A stretch of DNA of 64,000 nt from Flexithrix dorotheae DSM 6795. GTDB lineage: Bacteria > Bacteroidota > Bacteroidia > Cytophagales > Flammeovirgaceae. Both the position numbers and the translations under genes were made by a program. The notes under the pieces were generated by a model. That model had not been told where the DNA came from. It was given only the letters and a program-made list of their open reading frames with translations, and did no database searches. Shown one piece after another: positions 1-9,155 of the stretch. Positions within the stretch are counted from its first letter, which is position 1; each line of letters begins with the position of its first letter. The stretch is taken from positions 124,110-188,109 of the forward strand of contig NZ_KB903435.1 of the NCBI RefSeq assembly GCF_000379765.1. The letters are read 5' to 3'.

Positions 1-4
1 AATC

Positions 5-1030
5 CTAATAAGGCGATTCAAATAACTCAATATTGGTTTTATCAATGGTGAAAAGTCCTGTATTTACCGAAAAAGGAATATTGGTGATGCCGGCTTTTTG
101 ATCGTCACCTGACAGGGTATTGGTTTTGTGTACCATATCGTATAAAAACTGGGCGCCATACCAGGTAAATAATTCCCGTTTTTGTCCTACCAAAGTCTGG
201 ATAACGCCATCTCTTACCAGTTTTAAATGCTCTGGTTCGGTATCCACCGTAGTTATTTTTATTTTGCCCACCTTTCCTGCTTCTTTTACTGCCAGGCCAA
301 TGCCCGGCCCACTCATGGCATCAAATCCGCAAATTCCAGCCAGGTCAGGGTTGGCACTGATCAGGTCAGAAGTAATTCTGGCAGCTTCTTCTACATTGGC
401 TTTGTCATCATATTTCCCTACAACTTCTATTTCTGGGTAATTTTTCAAGACATCCAGCAAACCCTGGAAACCAGCTTCCATATTGGCTAAACCAATGATG
501 CCCATATAGGCAATTTTACCTTTTCCTCCGATCAATTCCACCATAGTTTCCCCTTGCATTCGTCCGATTTCATACCAATTGGTGCCCAGAAAAGCATGCC
601 TTTTAGAATTTACAATATCCGAATCGTAAACTACCGTGGGGATGCCAGCATCCACAGCCTTATTGATAGCGCTGGCAATGGCAGGATCAGTGCCATTAAT
701 TAAAAGCCCGGCTGGTTTGGAAGGAATCACCTGCTCAATGAATGAGATTTGGGAAGCTACATCCCATTCGGAAGGACCTAAAACTGTGGTTCGTACGCCC
801 ATTCTTTTTCCCCATTTTTTAAAAGCGGCCTGATCATGATTCACATACATGGGAAAATTGACAATGGTAGTGATCATCACATATTCCTCATCGGGATTTA
901 CTGGCTTGGCGGCTTCCTCTTCCGCCTTTTTTTCTTTGAAATAAGCACCTTTAGAAGGATCACAACTGTACAATCCCAGGGTAAATAAGGTACAAAAAAT
1001 TAGGAAAAGTTGATTTTTATAAGTTTTCAT
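5..1030 (-). CDS. Sugar ABC transporter substrate-binding lipoprotein (likely D-apiose importer)
   Basis: Complete 341-aa protein of the ribose/galactose-type periplasmic binding family. It would bind a sugar in the periplasm and deliver it to the permease and ATPase encoded just upstream. The N-terminus is a lipoprotein signal with lipobox GLYSC, giving Cys23; Asp follows the cysteine, which in E. coli favours inner-membrane retention and fits an ABC binding protein. The two-lobe fold is supported by 'INGTDPAIASAINKAVDAGIP' type segments around residues 110-130 and 'GFDAMSGPG' near 235. It is the last gene visible in the minus-strand set containing apionate enzymes, so D-apiose is the best guess for the ligand. 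Family assignment is firm; ligand is inferred from context. The gene is separated from the permease by about 260 bp of hairpin repeats. Confidence 0.85.
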   Translation of the reverse strand: MKTYKNQLFLIFCTLFTLGLYSCDPSKGAYFKEKKAEEEAAKPVNPDEEYVMITTIVNFPMYVNHDQAAFKKWGKRMGVRTTVLGPSEWDVASQISFIEQVIPSKPAGLLINGTDPAIASAINKAVDAGIPTVVYDSDIVNSKRHAFLGTNWYEIGRMQGETMVELIGGKGKIAYMGIIGLANMEAGFQGLLDVLKNYPEIEVVGKYDDKANVEEAARITSDLISANPDLAGICGFDAMSGPGIGLAVKEAGKVGKIKITTVDTEPEHLKLVRDGVIQTLVGQKRELFTWYGAQFLYDMVHKTNTLSGDDQKAGITNIPFSVNTGLFTIDKTNIELFESPY

Positions 1031-1069
1031 TTTCAGTATTTTTAATCAAGTTATTTCATTAATTTCTCT

Positions 1070-1274
1070 GGCTAAAGTTTGTAACTTTAGCTTCATAATA
1101 AAAGGCAGTTTGTAACTGCCAAAAATCGCAATAGCGGTCAGACTAACCAAGTTTATCATCCTCGTTTTCAACGAGGATGGCTGAGAAAGGCGATTGTATC
1201 GCCAGTCTTGCGGAAAGTTGCAAACTTTCTTTTATTAAATAGGCTTAAGTAAACGCTTCGCTGATACTTAAGCC
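1070..1274. repeat. Cluster of six REP-like intergenic hairpins (cluster A)
   Basis: Six consecutive inverted repeats lie between the permease and binding-protein genes. Positions are 1070-1091 (stem GCTAAAGTT, loop TGT), 1104-1120 (stem GGCAGTT, loop TGT), 1157-1179 (10-bp stem CATCCTCGTT, loop TTC), 1189-1203 (stem GGCGAT, loop TGT), 1213-1229 (stem GAAAGTT, loop GCA) and 1242-1274 (stem GGCTTAAGT, long loop with core CGCTTCGCT). Stem sequences differ but each is self-complementary, while the loops are nearly constant. Similar hairpins recur at four other places in the window. Confidence 0.85.
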
Positions 1275-1292
1275 AAGCAGAGCTAATACTTC

Positions 1293-2276
1293 TTACTCCA
1301 CCGCTTTTTTCAAATATTTTTTAGGTGTTACCCCTACATTTTTCTTTAAAATAATATCGATGACAACTGCCAGAATCAGGATTAGTCCAAGAATGATTTG
1401 TTGCCAGTATCCGGAAACTCTAGCCAAAATCATCACATTGCTGATCAGCCCCATAAAGATGGTACCCAACATAGCCCCCACAATTTTTCCCTGACCGCCA
1501 AGCAAACTTGCTCCACCTAAGATGACAGCAGTAATTACCCTTAATTCCATTCCCTGTCCGGAGGTAGACATAGCTGCTCCTAATCTTGATGAAAGTAAAA
1601 TTCCGGCAAATCCGGCAAGTGCAGAAATCAAAATAAAGGAATAGATTTTCATTTTTTCCACTCGTATTCCCGACAGCTTTGCTGCTTTTTCATTTCCTCC
1701 TATATAATAGTATTTCCGGAAAAAGGTGGTTTTGGACACTAAAAAGGAGAAAAGTGCAACAATGATAAGCATAAACCAGACAGGAGTTTGGAAACCAAGA
1801 ATTACGGTTTGGCCAATTACATTAAAGCTCTCCGGAAAGTTTTGAATTCCAGCGCCACTTACCATTAATGCGAGCCCTCTTACAATACCCATCATGGCGA
1901 GTGTCTGGATTAAAGGATTTATTCCGACTCTGGCTACAAGGTACCCATTGATAAAACCAATGAAAATGGCTCCACCCATTCCTGCTAAAATGGCCACCGG
2001 GACGAACACTCCAAAATAATACATAAGAAAGCCTGTAAAACCACCGGCAAAAGCAACTACCGATCCCACCGAAAGATCGAAAGAACCTGAAATCATTAAA
2101 ATCATCATGCCCACAGCCACAATGGTTTCTATCGAAAGATTAAGTAAAACAAGCGAAAGGTTGTCAAAAGTGGGAAATTTTGTAGGCCATATAATACTGC
2201 TGATAATAATGAGTATGGCAATGGTAATAGAAAGGGTGATTACCCGGTCTTGTAATAGTTTAGTTGATAATTTCAT
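1293..2276 (-). CDS. Sugar ABC transporter permease (RbsC/AraH family)
   Basis: A 327-aa polytopic inner-membrane protein with about eight to ten hydrophobic segments, starting with one near residues 15-35. It carries the C-terminal family motif 'AVILGGASLLGGQGKIVGA' (about residues 243-261). It forms the channel of a ribose-type importer together with the double ATPase 15 bp upstream and the binding protein downstream. Length matches the family (about 320-340 aa). The context points to D-apiose or another branched or pentose sugar. Sugar ABC importers are uncommon in Bacteroidota, which mostly use SusCD and MFS permeases. Confidence 0.9.
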   Translation of the reverse strand: MKLSTKLLQDRVITLSITIAILIIISSIIWPTKFPTFDNLSLVLLNLSIETIVAVGMMILMISGSFDLSVGSVVAFAGGFTGFLMYYFGVFVPVAILAGMGGAIFIGFINGYLVARVGINPLIQTLAMMGIVRGLALMVSGAGIQNFPESFNVIGQTVILGFQTPVWFMLIIVALFSFLVSKTTFFRKYYYIGGNEKAAKLSGIRVEKMKIYSFILISALAGFAGILLSSRLGAAMSTSGQGMELRVITAVILGGASLLGGQGKIVGAMLGTIFMGLISNVMILARVSGYWQQIILGLILILAVVIDIILKKNVGVTPKKYLKKAVE

Positions 2277-2291
2277 ATTTCATATTTTTTT

Positions 2292-3854
2292 TCAGGAAAC
2301 CGAAATGGGTTGTCCTTTTTTTGTTAAGTCACTGGTAAACATGTTTTTAGTACCGGAAGCGTAATGCATAATTTCTTCTTCTGAGAATTTTTCCCTGGGT
2401 AGTTCCGCAGTCATGTTTCCATTGCACAGCACCAGAATTCTGTCACTCAAACTGAGTAATTCTGGTAATTCTGAGGAAATCATGATAATAGAAGTTCCTT
2501 TTTCCGTGAGTTCTTTTAAAATCGCATAAATCTCTGATTTTGCCCCTACATCTACCCCATGGGTGGGTTCATCGACTATTAGTACTTTCGGATTGAGCAA
2601 CAACCACTTGGCCAGTACTATTTTTTGTTGGTTTCCCCCACTCAGATTCACTACTTTTTGTTTGGAATCAGGTGTTTTTATGCCTAGTTTCTGAATATAA
2701 GCATCGGCAATTTCAGTGATTTTTGAAAACTGCAATAATCGGTTTTCCACAGCTACTACCAGATTTGTAGCTACTATATTTTCCTCTACAGTCATTTCCA
2801 GAAACAGCCCCTGTTCTTTTCGGTGCTCAGGCAAATAACCAATCCCCAAATTCATAGCCTCCAGCGGGTGATTAATGGTAACCTGATTTTGATTCAGGAA
2901 AAGCCTGCCTTCATACTTTTTATCCATGCCAAAAATAGCTCTGGCCAATTCTGTCCTTCCTGCACCCACAAGGCCGGCCAGTCCTAAAATTTCTCCTTTT
3001 TTCAATTCGAAATTAATATTTAGATAATCAGGCCCATTAAAGTCTTCAACCTTCATTACGATTTCATCTAAAGCATGGCTTTTATAATCCTGCTTAACCA
3101 AATCTCTTCCCACCATCATCCGGATAATATCGTCTACCACAATTTCACCCACTTCCTTAGTTCCCTGATATTTGCCATCTTTGAGTACAGAGACCCGATT
3201 GGCGATCTGGAAAATTTCGGACATTCTGTGGGAAATATAAATCACGGCTACACCTTCTTTTGTAAGTGAGCGAATGATTTGGAACAATACCTTGGCATCA
3301 GTTTCGGAGATAGAAGCTGTAGGTTCATCCAGGATAAGAATTTCCGGGTTTTGAGAGAGTGCTTTGGCAATTTCCACCATTTGTTGTTTTCCCGGAGAAA
3401 GATATTCCAGCTTGGTGGTAGGATCAATATCTGCCATGCCCAGTTTTTCAAGTAAAATTCTGGTTTGGGCAAAAAGTTTTTTAAAATTGATGAATCCCCA
3501 ACCATTAGTAGGTTGATTTCCGGCATAAATATTCTCTGCAACGGAAAGATCGTTTACCAGACTTCTTTCCTGATAAACAATGCCAATTCCCATTTGCTGG
3601 GCCACCTGCTGGTCCTCCATTACCACTTGTTGGCCTTTAAGTATAATTTCTCCACCATCAGGCTGGTGGTTGCCCGAAAGCACGTTCATCAGGGTACTTT
3701 TACCTGCACCGTTTTCTCCACAAAGGGCATGTACTTCTCCGGTTTTCAGTTCCAAAGTCACATTTTCCAAAGCGACCACCCCAGGGAAATACTTGGTGAT
3801 GTGATTTAATTTTAGTTTAATATCATTTTCATATTTTTCCATAGGCAATGCCAA
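2292..3854 (-). CDS. Sugar ABC transporter ATP-binding protein (RbsA/MglA-like, two nucleotide-binding domains)
   Basis: A 520-aa cytoplasmic ATPase with tandem nucleotide-binding domains, as in RbsA/XylG/MglA. Domain 1 has Walker A GENGAGKST near residues 46-54, signature LSPGKQQ and Walker B ILILDEPTAS. Domain 2 has the usual degenerate Walker A (GLVGAGRTE), signature LSGGNQQK and Walker B VLIVDEPTHG. The reading frame overlaps the 3' end of the lactonase gene by 26 bp (14 bp if Met5 at 3842 is used), indicating translational coupling, and the permease follows after 15 bp. The coupling links the importer to apionate catabolism. Confidence 0.92.
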   Translation of the reverse strand: MALPMEKYENDIKLKLNHITKYFPGVVALENVTLELKTGEVHALCGENGAGKSTLMNVLSGNHQPDGGEIILKGQQVVMEDQQVAQQMGIGIVYQERSLVNDLSVAENIYAGNQPTNGWGFINFKKLFAQTRILLEKLGMADIDPTTKLEYLSPGKQQMVEIAKALSQNPEILILDEPTASISETDAKVLFQIIRSLTKEGVAVIYISHRMSEIFQIANRVSVLKDGKYQGTKEVGEIVVDDIIRMMVGRDLVKQDYKSHALDEIVMKVEDFNGPDYLNINFELKKGEILGLAGLVGAGRTELARAIFGMDKKYEGRLFLNQNQVTINHPLEAMNLGIGYLPEHRKEQGLFLEMTVEENIVATNLVVAVENRLLQFSKITEIADAYIQKLGIKTPDSKQKVVNLSGGNQQKIVLAKWLLLNPKVLIVDEPTHGVDVGAKSEIYAILKELTEKGTSIIMISSELPELLSLSDRILVLCNGNMTAELPREKFSEEEIMHYASGTKNMFTSDLTKKGQPISVS

Positions 3855-5763
3855 AAGGCTTAATCTTTAAAGTTAAGCCATTGTTTGAAATTTCATATTT
3901 ATCTAAAGTTAGTTTTTCAAAAAAATCGAGTTCATTCCAGGAATCCTTTACATTATTTTCATCTAAAAATCCTACCCAGCAACTGGCCTCATTCATTGCT
4001 ACATCAATCGTAACTTCTGATCCACTATAATTGGCTATTAACAGTTCATCTCGGGAATTTTCCTCCCTAAAAATAATTCCCTTTGTTTTTAAAGGCTGGC
4101 TGCTTTTTAAGGGTATCCACCTGGCTTTTTTATTTTTTAGGAACAATTTGAATATATGATACAAGGGAAAAATCATTCCTTTTGCAGCATAAAATTGTTC
4201 CGTTAAACCAGGTTTGTATTGCCCGGCCATAATTCCCCTCCAGCCAAAAGTTTCAAAATAAGTCAGGCTGTTTACTCCAGATTTTTTTAGTTCAACCATA
4301 CTTCCCATTGTCCAGGCTGCTCCATAAAGAGACATTTGCCGAGAATCTACCTGTTCGGGCAGTACACCTGGTTCATTTTTCATTGCTTCGGTAGTGGCAT
4401 TGGGATTAAATCTTGGCTTTAAAGTGATGGGCGAAATATTAATTTCTTTATGGGGGAAATAAGCCTTTGCGCTATTAACCGTATAAGCCTGTGCGGCCAA
4501 AGTTTCAGTCAGGGAATCATGATCAAAAGCATGCACCTGAGGATTGAGGGAATAACTCACAAAATCAAGGTTTGTGGCTTCCACTCTTTCCCGATTCAAT
4601 TCTGTGAAATAGGCATTGGTACCAGCCCCAATTTTTGCCTCTGGAAAAGTAGTTTTCAATTTTGGAACTACTGCATCAATCAAATTTTTTGGGGTAGATT
4701 TAAATGCCTGATGAAAAATAAGAATATGGGAAATGGAAGGATTAATTTTTAATGCAGCCGAACAGAAACTGTTTAATTCTTTTTCAAACTGATTGCTGAA
4801 AAATAAAACCAGTTCAAGGGCCAGTTCCAGTTTTTGAGCTTCACCTACTGCAGCGACCAGGGCAACTTTCCAGTTGTTTAAAGTGAGGTTCACCTCTGCA
4901 CGGAAATGGTCAAACCCAATAGATTTAATTAAACCAATGTCCTTTTTGGTAAGTTCCAGACCCGTACTAGATTTTTCCAAACCAATTTTAGGGTTTATGC
5001 CATAATCTTCAGGCTCGGGAACTAATGAAATGATTTTATTTTCTTCGCCTAATGACAAAGTGTTTCCAGATACTATTGATAGTTTTATGGTTTGATGTAC
5101 TTCCGTTCCTTTTTGGAGCTCAACCGGAAAGGGGAGCACCAATGGCGTGCAATAGGTTTTGTAGGAATCATCAGTCCAGTTTCGCTGGTCTTCCATTTCA
5201 AAAGTATCTCCCTCAAATTCCAATTTTACCATTGTTTCCCCATCAGGTTTCCAGGAAATAGCTTTCATATCCATAAATGGCTGATGTGGGCTGATATTTT
5301 GGGGAAATTGGCCTTCCACATCATTTCCATTAACAAGGTCAACTTTACAGGATTTTCCGGCACATTCGGCAATTGGATGGAGCACACAAAAGCCGGATCT
5401 GTTTTTCCTAAAACTTTCCAGTGCTTTGCCTTTAATTTCAAATATTATTTCTCCAATTTCCTTTCCCTTTAGCTGGCAATTCCAGACAAAAGGGAATGCT
5501 GGATTTCGGGAATGCCACTCATAACTGATGGAAAAAGATTGATCATGGGCCAGAATCTTTTCATGTTCAATTTGTCCTTCAATAGTATCCCAGTTTTGAT
5601 CTCGAAGGGCAAAATAAATCATCCGTAGCACTTCGGAATTACCCAATTTGATATATCTCAAAAATCCATTTTCATAAACCATACGAAACCCACCAGCCCT
5701 CAATTCCCTTGCAGGTTTTAAAGGTTTTTCATTTCCATAGTAGAGTATTTCTTTTGAGATCAT
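3829..5763 (-). CDS. apnL: D-apionate lactonase (ApnL-like)
   Basis: A 644-aa protein without a signal peptide, so cytoplasmic. It resembles the D-apionate lactonase family, which hydrolyses D-apionolactone to D-apionate. It shows a beta-rich N-terminal third (roughly residues 1-250, starting with 'GNEKPLKPARELRAG'), a TIM-barrel-like middle (about 260-545, with 'FDHFRAEVNL', 'VDSRQMSLYGAAWTMGS' and 'TYFETFGWRGIM') and a small beta-rich C-terminal part. I recognise the family from overall sequence and from its neighbours: ApnO-, OiaK- and RuBisCO-like genes in the same direction. No catalytic residue is claimed. The end overlaps the ABC ATPase start. A glycosidase-like barrel explains why such proteins can be mistaken for glycoside hydrolases, which is the main alternative. 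Confidence 0.75.
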   Translation of the reverse strand: MISKEILYYGNEKPLKPARELRAGGFRMVYENGFLRYIKLGNSEVLRMIYFALRDQNWDTIEGQIEHEKILAHDQSFSISYEWHSRNPAFPFVWNCQLKGKEIGEIIFEIKGKALESFRKNRSGFCVLHPIAECAGKSCKVDLVNGNDVEGQFPQNISPHQPFMDMKAISWKPDGETMVKLEFEGDTFEMEDQRNWTDDSYKTYCTPLVLPFPVELQKGTEVHQTIKLSIVSGNTLSLGEENKIISLVPEPEDYGINPKIGLEKSSTGLELTKKDIGLIKSIGFDHFRAEVNLTLNNWKVALVAAVGEAQKLELALELVLFFSNQFEKELNSFCSAALKINPSISHILIFHQAFKSTPKNLIDAVVPKLKTTFPEAKIGAGTNAYFTELNRERVEATNLDFVSYSLNPQVHAFDHDSLTETLAAQAYTVNSAKAYFPHKEINISPITLKPRFNPNATTEAMKNEPGVLPEQVDSRQMSLYGAAWTMGSMVELKKSGVNSLTYFETFGWRGIMAGQYKPGLTEQFYAAKGMIFPLYHIFKLFLKNKKARWIPLKSSQPLKTKGIIFREENSRDELLIANYSGSEVTIDVAMNEASCWVGFLDENNVKDSWNELDFFEKLTLDKYEISNNGLTLKIKPFGIAYGKI

Positions 5764-5800
5764 TTTCTAATCCACTCAGTTAAATTCTTTTTTTGCTTAT

Positions 5801-5878
5801 GGCTAAAGTTTGCAACTTTAGCCTTTTGATAAAATTTAAACATGCTCTTAAGTAACTTCTTCGTTTATGCTTAAGCCA
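5801..5878. repeat. REP-like hairpin pair (cluster B)
   Basis: The gap between the lactonase and GH140 genes carries a hairpin at 5801-5823 (10-bp stem GGCTAAAGTT, loop TGC) and a longer imperfect one at about 5844-5877 (arms around CTTAAG, loop containing CTTCGT). The first is almost the same as cluster A hairpin 1; the second resembles the last hairpin of clusters A and C. Confidence 0.8.
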
Positions 5879-5905
5879 GAAAAAGTCAAGGGGCGGATAA
5901 AATTA

Positions 5906-7237
5906 CTACCTCACCTCCAAAACCAATACCCAGTCATTTCCTCTTTTTTCATCGGAAGGGGGATCAAAATTCATGGTGTTATTTTTACTGACCTCACCTA
6001 TTGATATACTTTCCCCAATACCAGGATTAAACCAGGTCATATTTAATTTTTCTGTCTTCAATTTACTAAGATCTAAGGAGAAATTACTGCCATATGGAGA
6101 ATAAGCTAATAAAAAACTGTCATCGGTGGCAATGGCACATCTTATTTCTTTCCCCAAATTGTTTGGACCATCTGTAATCAAGTCGGAGGCCGGTTCTAAT
6201 TTTTGCCATTCCAGTGATTCAAAAAATTTGCGCATATAGCCAGCCTGAAAGGCTCCCGGGTAATTCAAAGCTTGTGTCCAAGGGGTTCTTGCCACTGATA
6301 TTGGATCTCTTCCCGGTAGCCACATTTGCCAGATATTATGGTTGCCATAAGTATGCCCACAAGCCCCGCCAAGCATGGACCAGTATCCCGCTCTTCGGCT
6401 ATCAAATTCATCGAACCAACCGTTTGAAGCCTTCCAGTTGATAGGATGATCTTCATAACAGGGTTCTCCATCAAGCACGGGTTTTACGGGCTCAAGTTTG
6501 TAGAGTTTTTCCGTTACCAGATAATTTTTATGAATATCTCCGTGCCCGGATTGATACATGTTCAGGTCAAGCCAGTCATCCTCATGAAACCACATGGCCG
6601 AATTGCTTCCTCCCTGAGGGTGCATGGTTATTAACTGGGCATTTCCCACTTCGCTCCTGATTCCTTTTCCCATTTCTCGGATAATAGCCAGATCTTCCTC
6701 ATTTTCAGGATTCCGGTCTCCTCCCAGTATCCAGATGATATTTTTTCCTTTGTATCGATTTCCCAAAAATTTGCCATAAACCAGGGCATTTTCTGGGGTA
6801 AAAACTTCAGGTCCTACTCCCCATTTCAAATTGAATTTATCTCCCCAGGTGGGCAACATTCCGATGAACATTCCCAATTCTCCAGCTTTATTTACAATGT
6901 AATCTACATGTTTGAAATAAGCTTCATTCGGCTTGGAAGGATCGTTATCAATCAATGGTTTTTCTTGATTGGAACTGGCTACATTTAATCCTTCCAGCTC
7001 AGCTAAAACCACAGCCTGAATTACAGTGAACCCTTTGTCTGCCCTGTTTTGTAAGTACAAATCAGCTTCTTCCTTATTCGTACGATGGAATAATTCCCAG
7101 GCGGTATCGCCCAGCCAGAAAAATGGTTTTCCATCCTTGTAAACGATATGGCGTTTGTCATCACTGATTTTCAGTTCTTGTGCAAAAATGCTTGTATTTA
7201 AAAGTGTAAAAAGTATAATTAAAATTTTGTGATTCAT
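5906..7237 (-). CDS. GH140 apiosidase-like glycoside hydrolase
   Basis: A 443-aa secreted enzyme of the DUF4038 (GH140) type; the founding member, from Bacteroides thetaiotaomicron, removes D-apiose from rhamnogalacturonan II. There is a signal peptide ending near Gln20. The barrel begins with 'GKPFFWLGDTAWELFHR' (36-52). Asp174 in 'WILGGDRNPE' and Glu258 in 'VLDGEPCYEDHP' are the candidate acid/base and nucleophile, judged by position relative to the known pair of the family. A short beta-rich C-terminal domain follows (about 365-443). It has no DUF5060 domain, unlike its neighbour upstream. Its place in an operon with apionate enzymes supports apiose release as its role. Confidence 0.82.
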   Translation of the reverse strand: MNHKILIILFTLLNTSIFAQELKISDDKRHIVYKDGKPFFWLGDTAWELFHRTNKEEADLYLQNRADKGFTVIQAVVLAELEGLNVASSNQEKPLIDNDPSKPNEAYFKHVDYIVNKAGELGMFIGMLPTWGDKFNLKWGVGPEVFTPENALVYGKFLGNRYKGKNIIWILGGDRNPENEEDLAIIREMGKGIRSEVGNAQLITMHPQGGSNSAMWFHEDDWLDLNMYQSGHGDIHKNYLVTEKLYKLEPVKPVLDGEPCYEDHPINWKASNGWFDEFDSRRAGYWSMLGGACGHTYGNHNIWQMWLPGRDPISVARTPWTQALNYPGAFQAGYMRKFFESLEWQKLEPASDLITDGPNNLGKEIRCAIATDDSFLLAYSPYGSNFSLDLSKLKTEKLNMTWFNPGIGESISIGEVSKNNTMNFDPPSDEKRGNDWVLVLEVR

Positions 7238-7269
7238 ATTCTGATTTTAAGTTGTAATGTATTTCAAAC

Positions 7270-7297
7270 TCCCCCCTAACCCGCTCGATGAGGGGAA
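7270..7297. repeat. Short GC-rich intergenic element
   Basis: A C-run followed by 'CTCGATGAGGGG' gives a short inverted repeat in otherwise AT-rich spacer. It is loosely related to the CCCTCC...GAGGGG elements at 13686 and 36304. Confidence 0.35.
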
Positions 7298-7344
7298 AAT
7301 GTCATATTTAAATGCTCTAATAATTCCCATTTTACTTCCAGCTT

Positions 7345-8982
7345 CTAATCCTCAGTTTCCAAAATCAACACATAATCCTGTGATTTTGGCGGGGTCGTTT
7401 TAAGGATGCCTCCAGTTACTTTTATTTCTCCTTTTTCATATTGATTATTTACAGGGTCAAACCACCTTGCTGTGTATTTCAAATGATTTAGGTTTCTTAT
7501 CGTAATTTCTTGTTGTTGAGGAGTATAGGCTAGAATAGTGGAATAATCCTCACTTGATACCACTGAAATAAAATGGTTGAAGACCTGATCTCCTGGCTGA
7601 TTAACCAAAAGTTCTTTTGCAGGTTTTAATTTCCACCAGTTGAATTGTTGAATGAAATGGGAGAGGTAACCAATTTGCAGGCTTCCGGGAAATTCAATGC
7701 TTTTCTCCCAGGTGGAAGGGCCTTTATCTCCGTGATTTCTGTGATTTTCAACAAGTTCTCCCTCTTTTTGAATCCACGGCCAAATGCCATTGGCTCCATA
7801 AGTTATGCCTGAAGGCGGAGTAGCAAAAATACTCCAGTAAGAAGCATTTCTCACATCTTCAGCTGTGATTTTAAAGTGTATTTCTTCATAATTTGGTTCC
7901 AGATTGATAAGGGGTTTGGCCGTAATTTTATCCCAGTTATCGGCCATAGGGCCTTTATTGATCCAGTCCACCACCCGCTGTTGATTATTGTGGCTGGACT
8001 GATAGCCAACGATATCCAGCCAGTCCTCATCACGGTAAGCCTCCCCAATCCAGGAACTTCCATGTGGGTGTTGGGCTACAATTCCCGGATGATTTCCATC
8101 AAAAACTTCCCGTCCTATTTGTTTCCAGCGTTGTTCATATTCCTTCAGGTATTCCCCATCTCCACCCAAAAACCAAATCACCTGGTTTCCACCAAATCGA
8201 GCCACCATGTATTTGGCTAGTAGTACTGCTTCATCTTTGGGTAAATAATATCCCGGACTCAAATATCTACCCTGAATAGAAGGCAAAGCCCAAAGCAAAA
8301 CCGGGGCGGCTACCAAACCATATTCATTGATCTTATCAATTTTTTTATCCATCCGCTTGAAAAAATCGATGTTCAATTCAATATAGCCACTTCCTGTGAA
8401 AGCGACTTCTCCCTTGCTGTCTTTTTCGCATCCTCTCCATTGTGTGGTGACAAACTGAATAACATTGTAATGATTATCCACTCTATGTTTCAGGTATTTA
8501 TCCCATTCAGCTTCCGTAGATTTTAAAGCACCATTCCACGCAGTACAGCCAGTGAAGAAAAATGGAGTCCCATCAGCATGTTTCAGGTGGTAATTTCCCT
8601 TACTCCGTTGAATTGCGCCATTTTTATAAATGGATAAATTGCTTTTATTTTCCCTACATTCAAACTTTCCTTTTTGTGCATTTAAGCCCGTATTTTTCTC
8701 ATCTGAACAAAAAGTTTCATAAGTCCATTCACCAATTTCATCCGGAGAAAAACGAATTTTAAAATTCTGTCCTCCATCCCAAAAGCCATTGATCTGTTTT
8801 GTTCTTCCTGAGGGGGAAGTGAAAACTGCGTGAAATTTTTTGAGATCGTAAAGTGGATTTTCGTAGGCCTGGGAGCTGGTAAAATTCAGTTCCAGTTTTC
8901 CCCAAACAGGTGTCTGGCTATTTCCTGTTAATGGAAAAAGCATTAGAAAATAACAAAAGAGAAGTAAGTTTTTCATTTTCAA
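7345..8982 (-). CDS. Secreted DUF5060-DUF4038 protein, GH140-like
   Basis: A 545-aa secreted protein: signal peptide ending near residue 22, Ig-like DUF5060 domain (about 25-110), DUF4038 barrel (about 125-470) and a C-terminal beta domain (about 475-545). Candidate catalytic residues by analogy with GH140 are Asp275 in 'FLGGDGEY' and Glu362 in 'NLEPNYEE'. It is only distantly similar to the adjacent 443-aa paralogue, so the two may attack different linkages, for example apiose in pectin side chains versus apiogalacturonan or plant glycosides. The family call is solid; the apiosidase activity is inferred from fold and context. Either Met1 or Met3 could be the start. Confidence 0.75.
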   Translation of the reverse strand: MKMKNLLLFCYFLMLFPLTGNSQTPVWGKLELNFTSSQAYENPLYDLKKFHAVFTSPSGRTKQINGFWDGGQNFKIRFSPDEIGEWTYETFCSDEKNTGLNAQKGKFECRENKSNLSIYKNGAIQRSKGNYHLKHADGTPFFFTGCTAWNGALKSTEAEWDKYLKHRVDNHYNVIQFVTTQWRGCEKDSKGEVAFTGSGYIELNIDFFKRMDKKIDKINEYGLVAAPVLLWALPSIQGRYLSPGYYLPKDEAVLLAKYMVARFGGNQVIWFLGGDGEYLKEYEQRWKQIGREVFDGNHPGIVAQHPHGSSWIGEAYRDEDWLDIVGYQSSHNNQQRVVDWINKGPMADNWDKITAKPLINLEPNYEEIHFKITAEDVRNASYWSIFATPPSGITYGANGIWPWIQKEGELVENHRNHGDKGPSTWEKSIEFPGSLQIGYLSHFIQQFNWWKLKPAKELLVNQPGDQVFNHFISVVSSEDYSTILAYTPQQQEITIRNLNHLKYTARWFDPVNNQYEKGEIKVTGGILKTTPPKSQDYVLILETED

Positions 8983-9003
8983 TTTAGTGATTAGTTTTCT
9001 TCT

Positions 9004-9127
9004 GGTTTAAGTTTTCAACTTAAGCATTTTAGTAAAAGGAAGTTTGTAACTTCCAGAACAAGGCTGGAAAGTTGCAAACTTTCCTTTATTTAAAGACTTA
9101 AGTAGTCGCTTCGCTTATACTTAAGCC
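9004..9127. repeat. Cluster of four REP-like hairpins (cluster C)
   Basis: Hairpins at 9004-9025 (stem around TTAAGTT, loop TTC), 9038-9054 (stem GGAAGTT, loop TGT), 9066-9084 (stem GGAAAGTT, loop GCA) and 9097-9127 (arms CTTAAGTA/TACTTAAG, loop with CGCTTCGCT). The order of the last three parallels cluster A, so both appear to be copies of one composite unit with diverged stems. Confidence 0.85.
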
Positions 9128-9155
9128 AGTAATAGAAAGTATTCAAAATTGCCAA

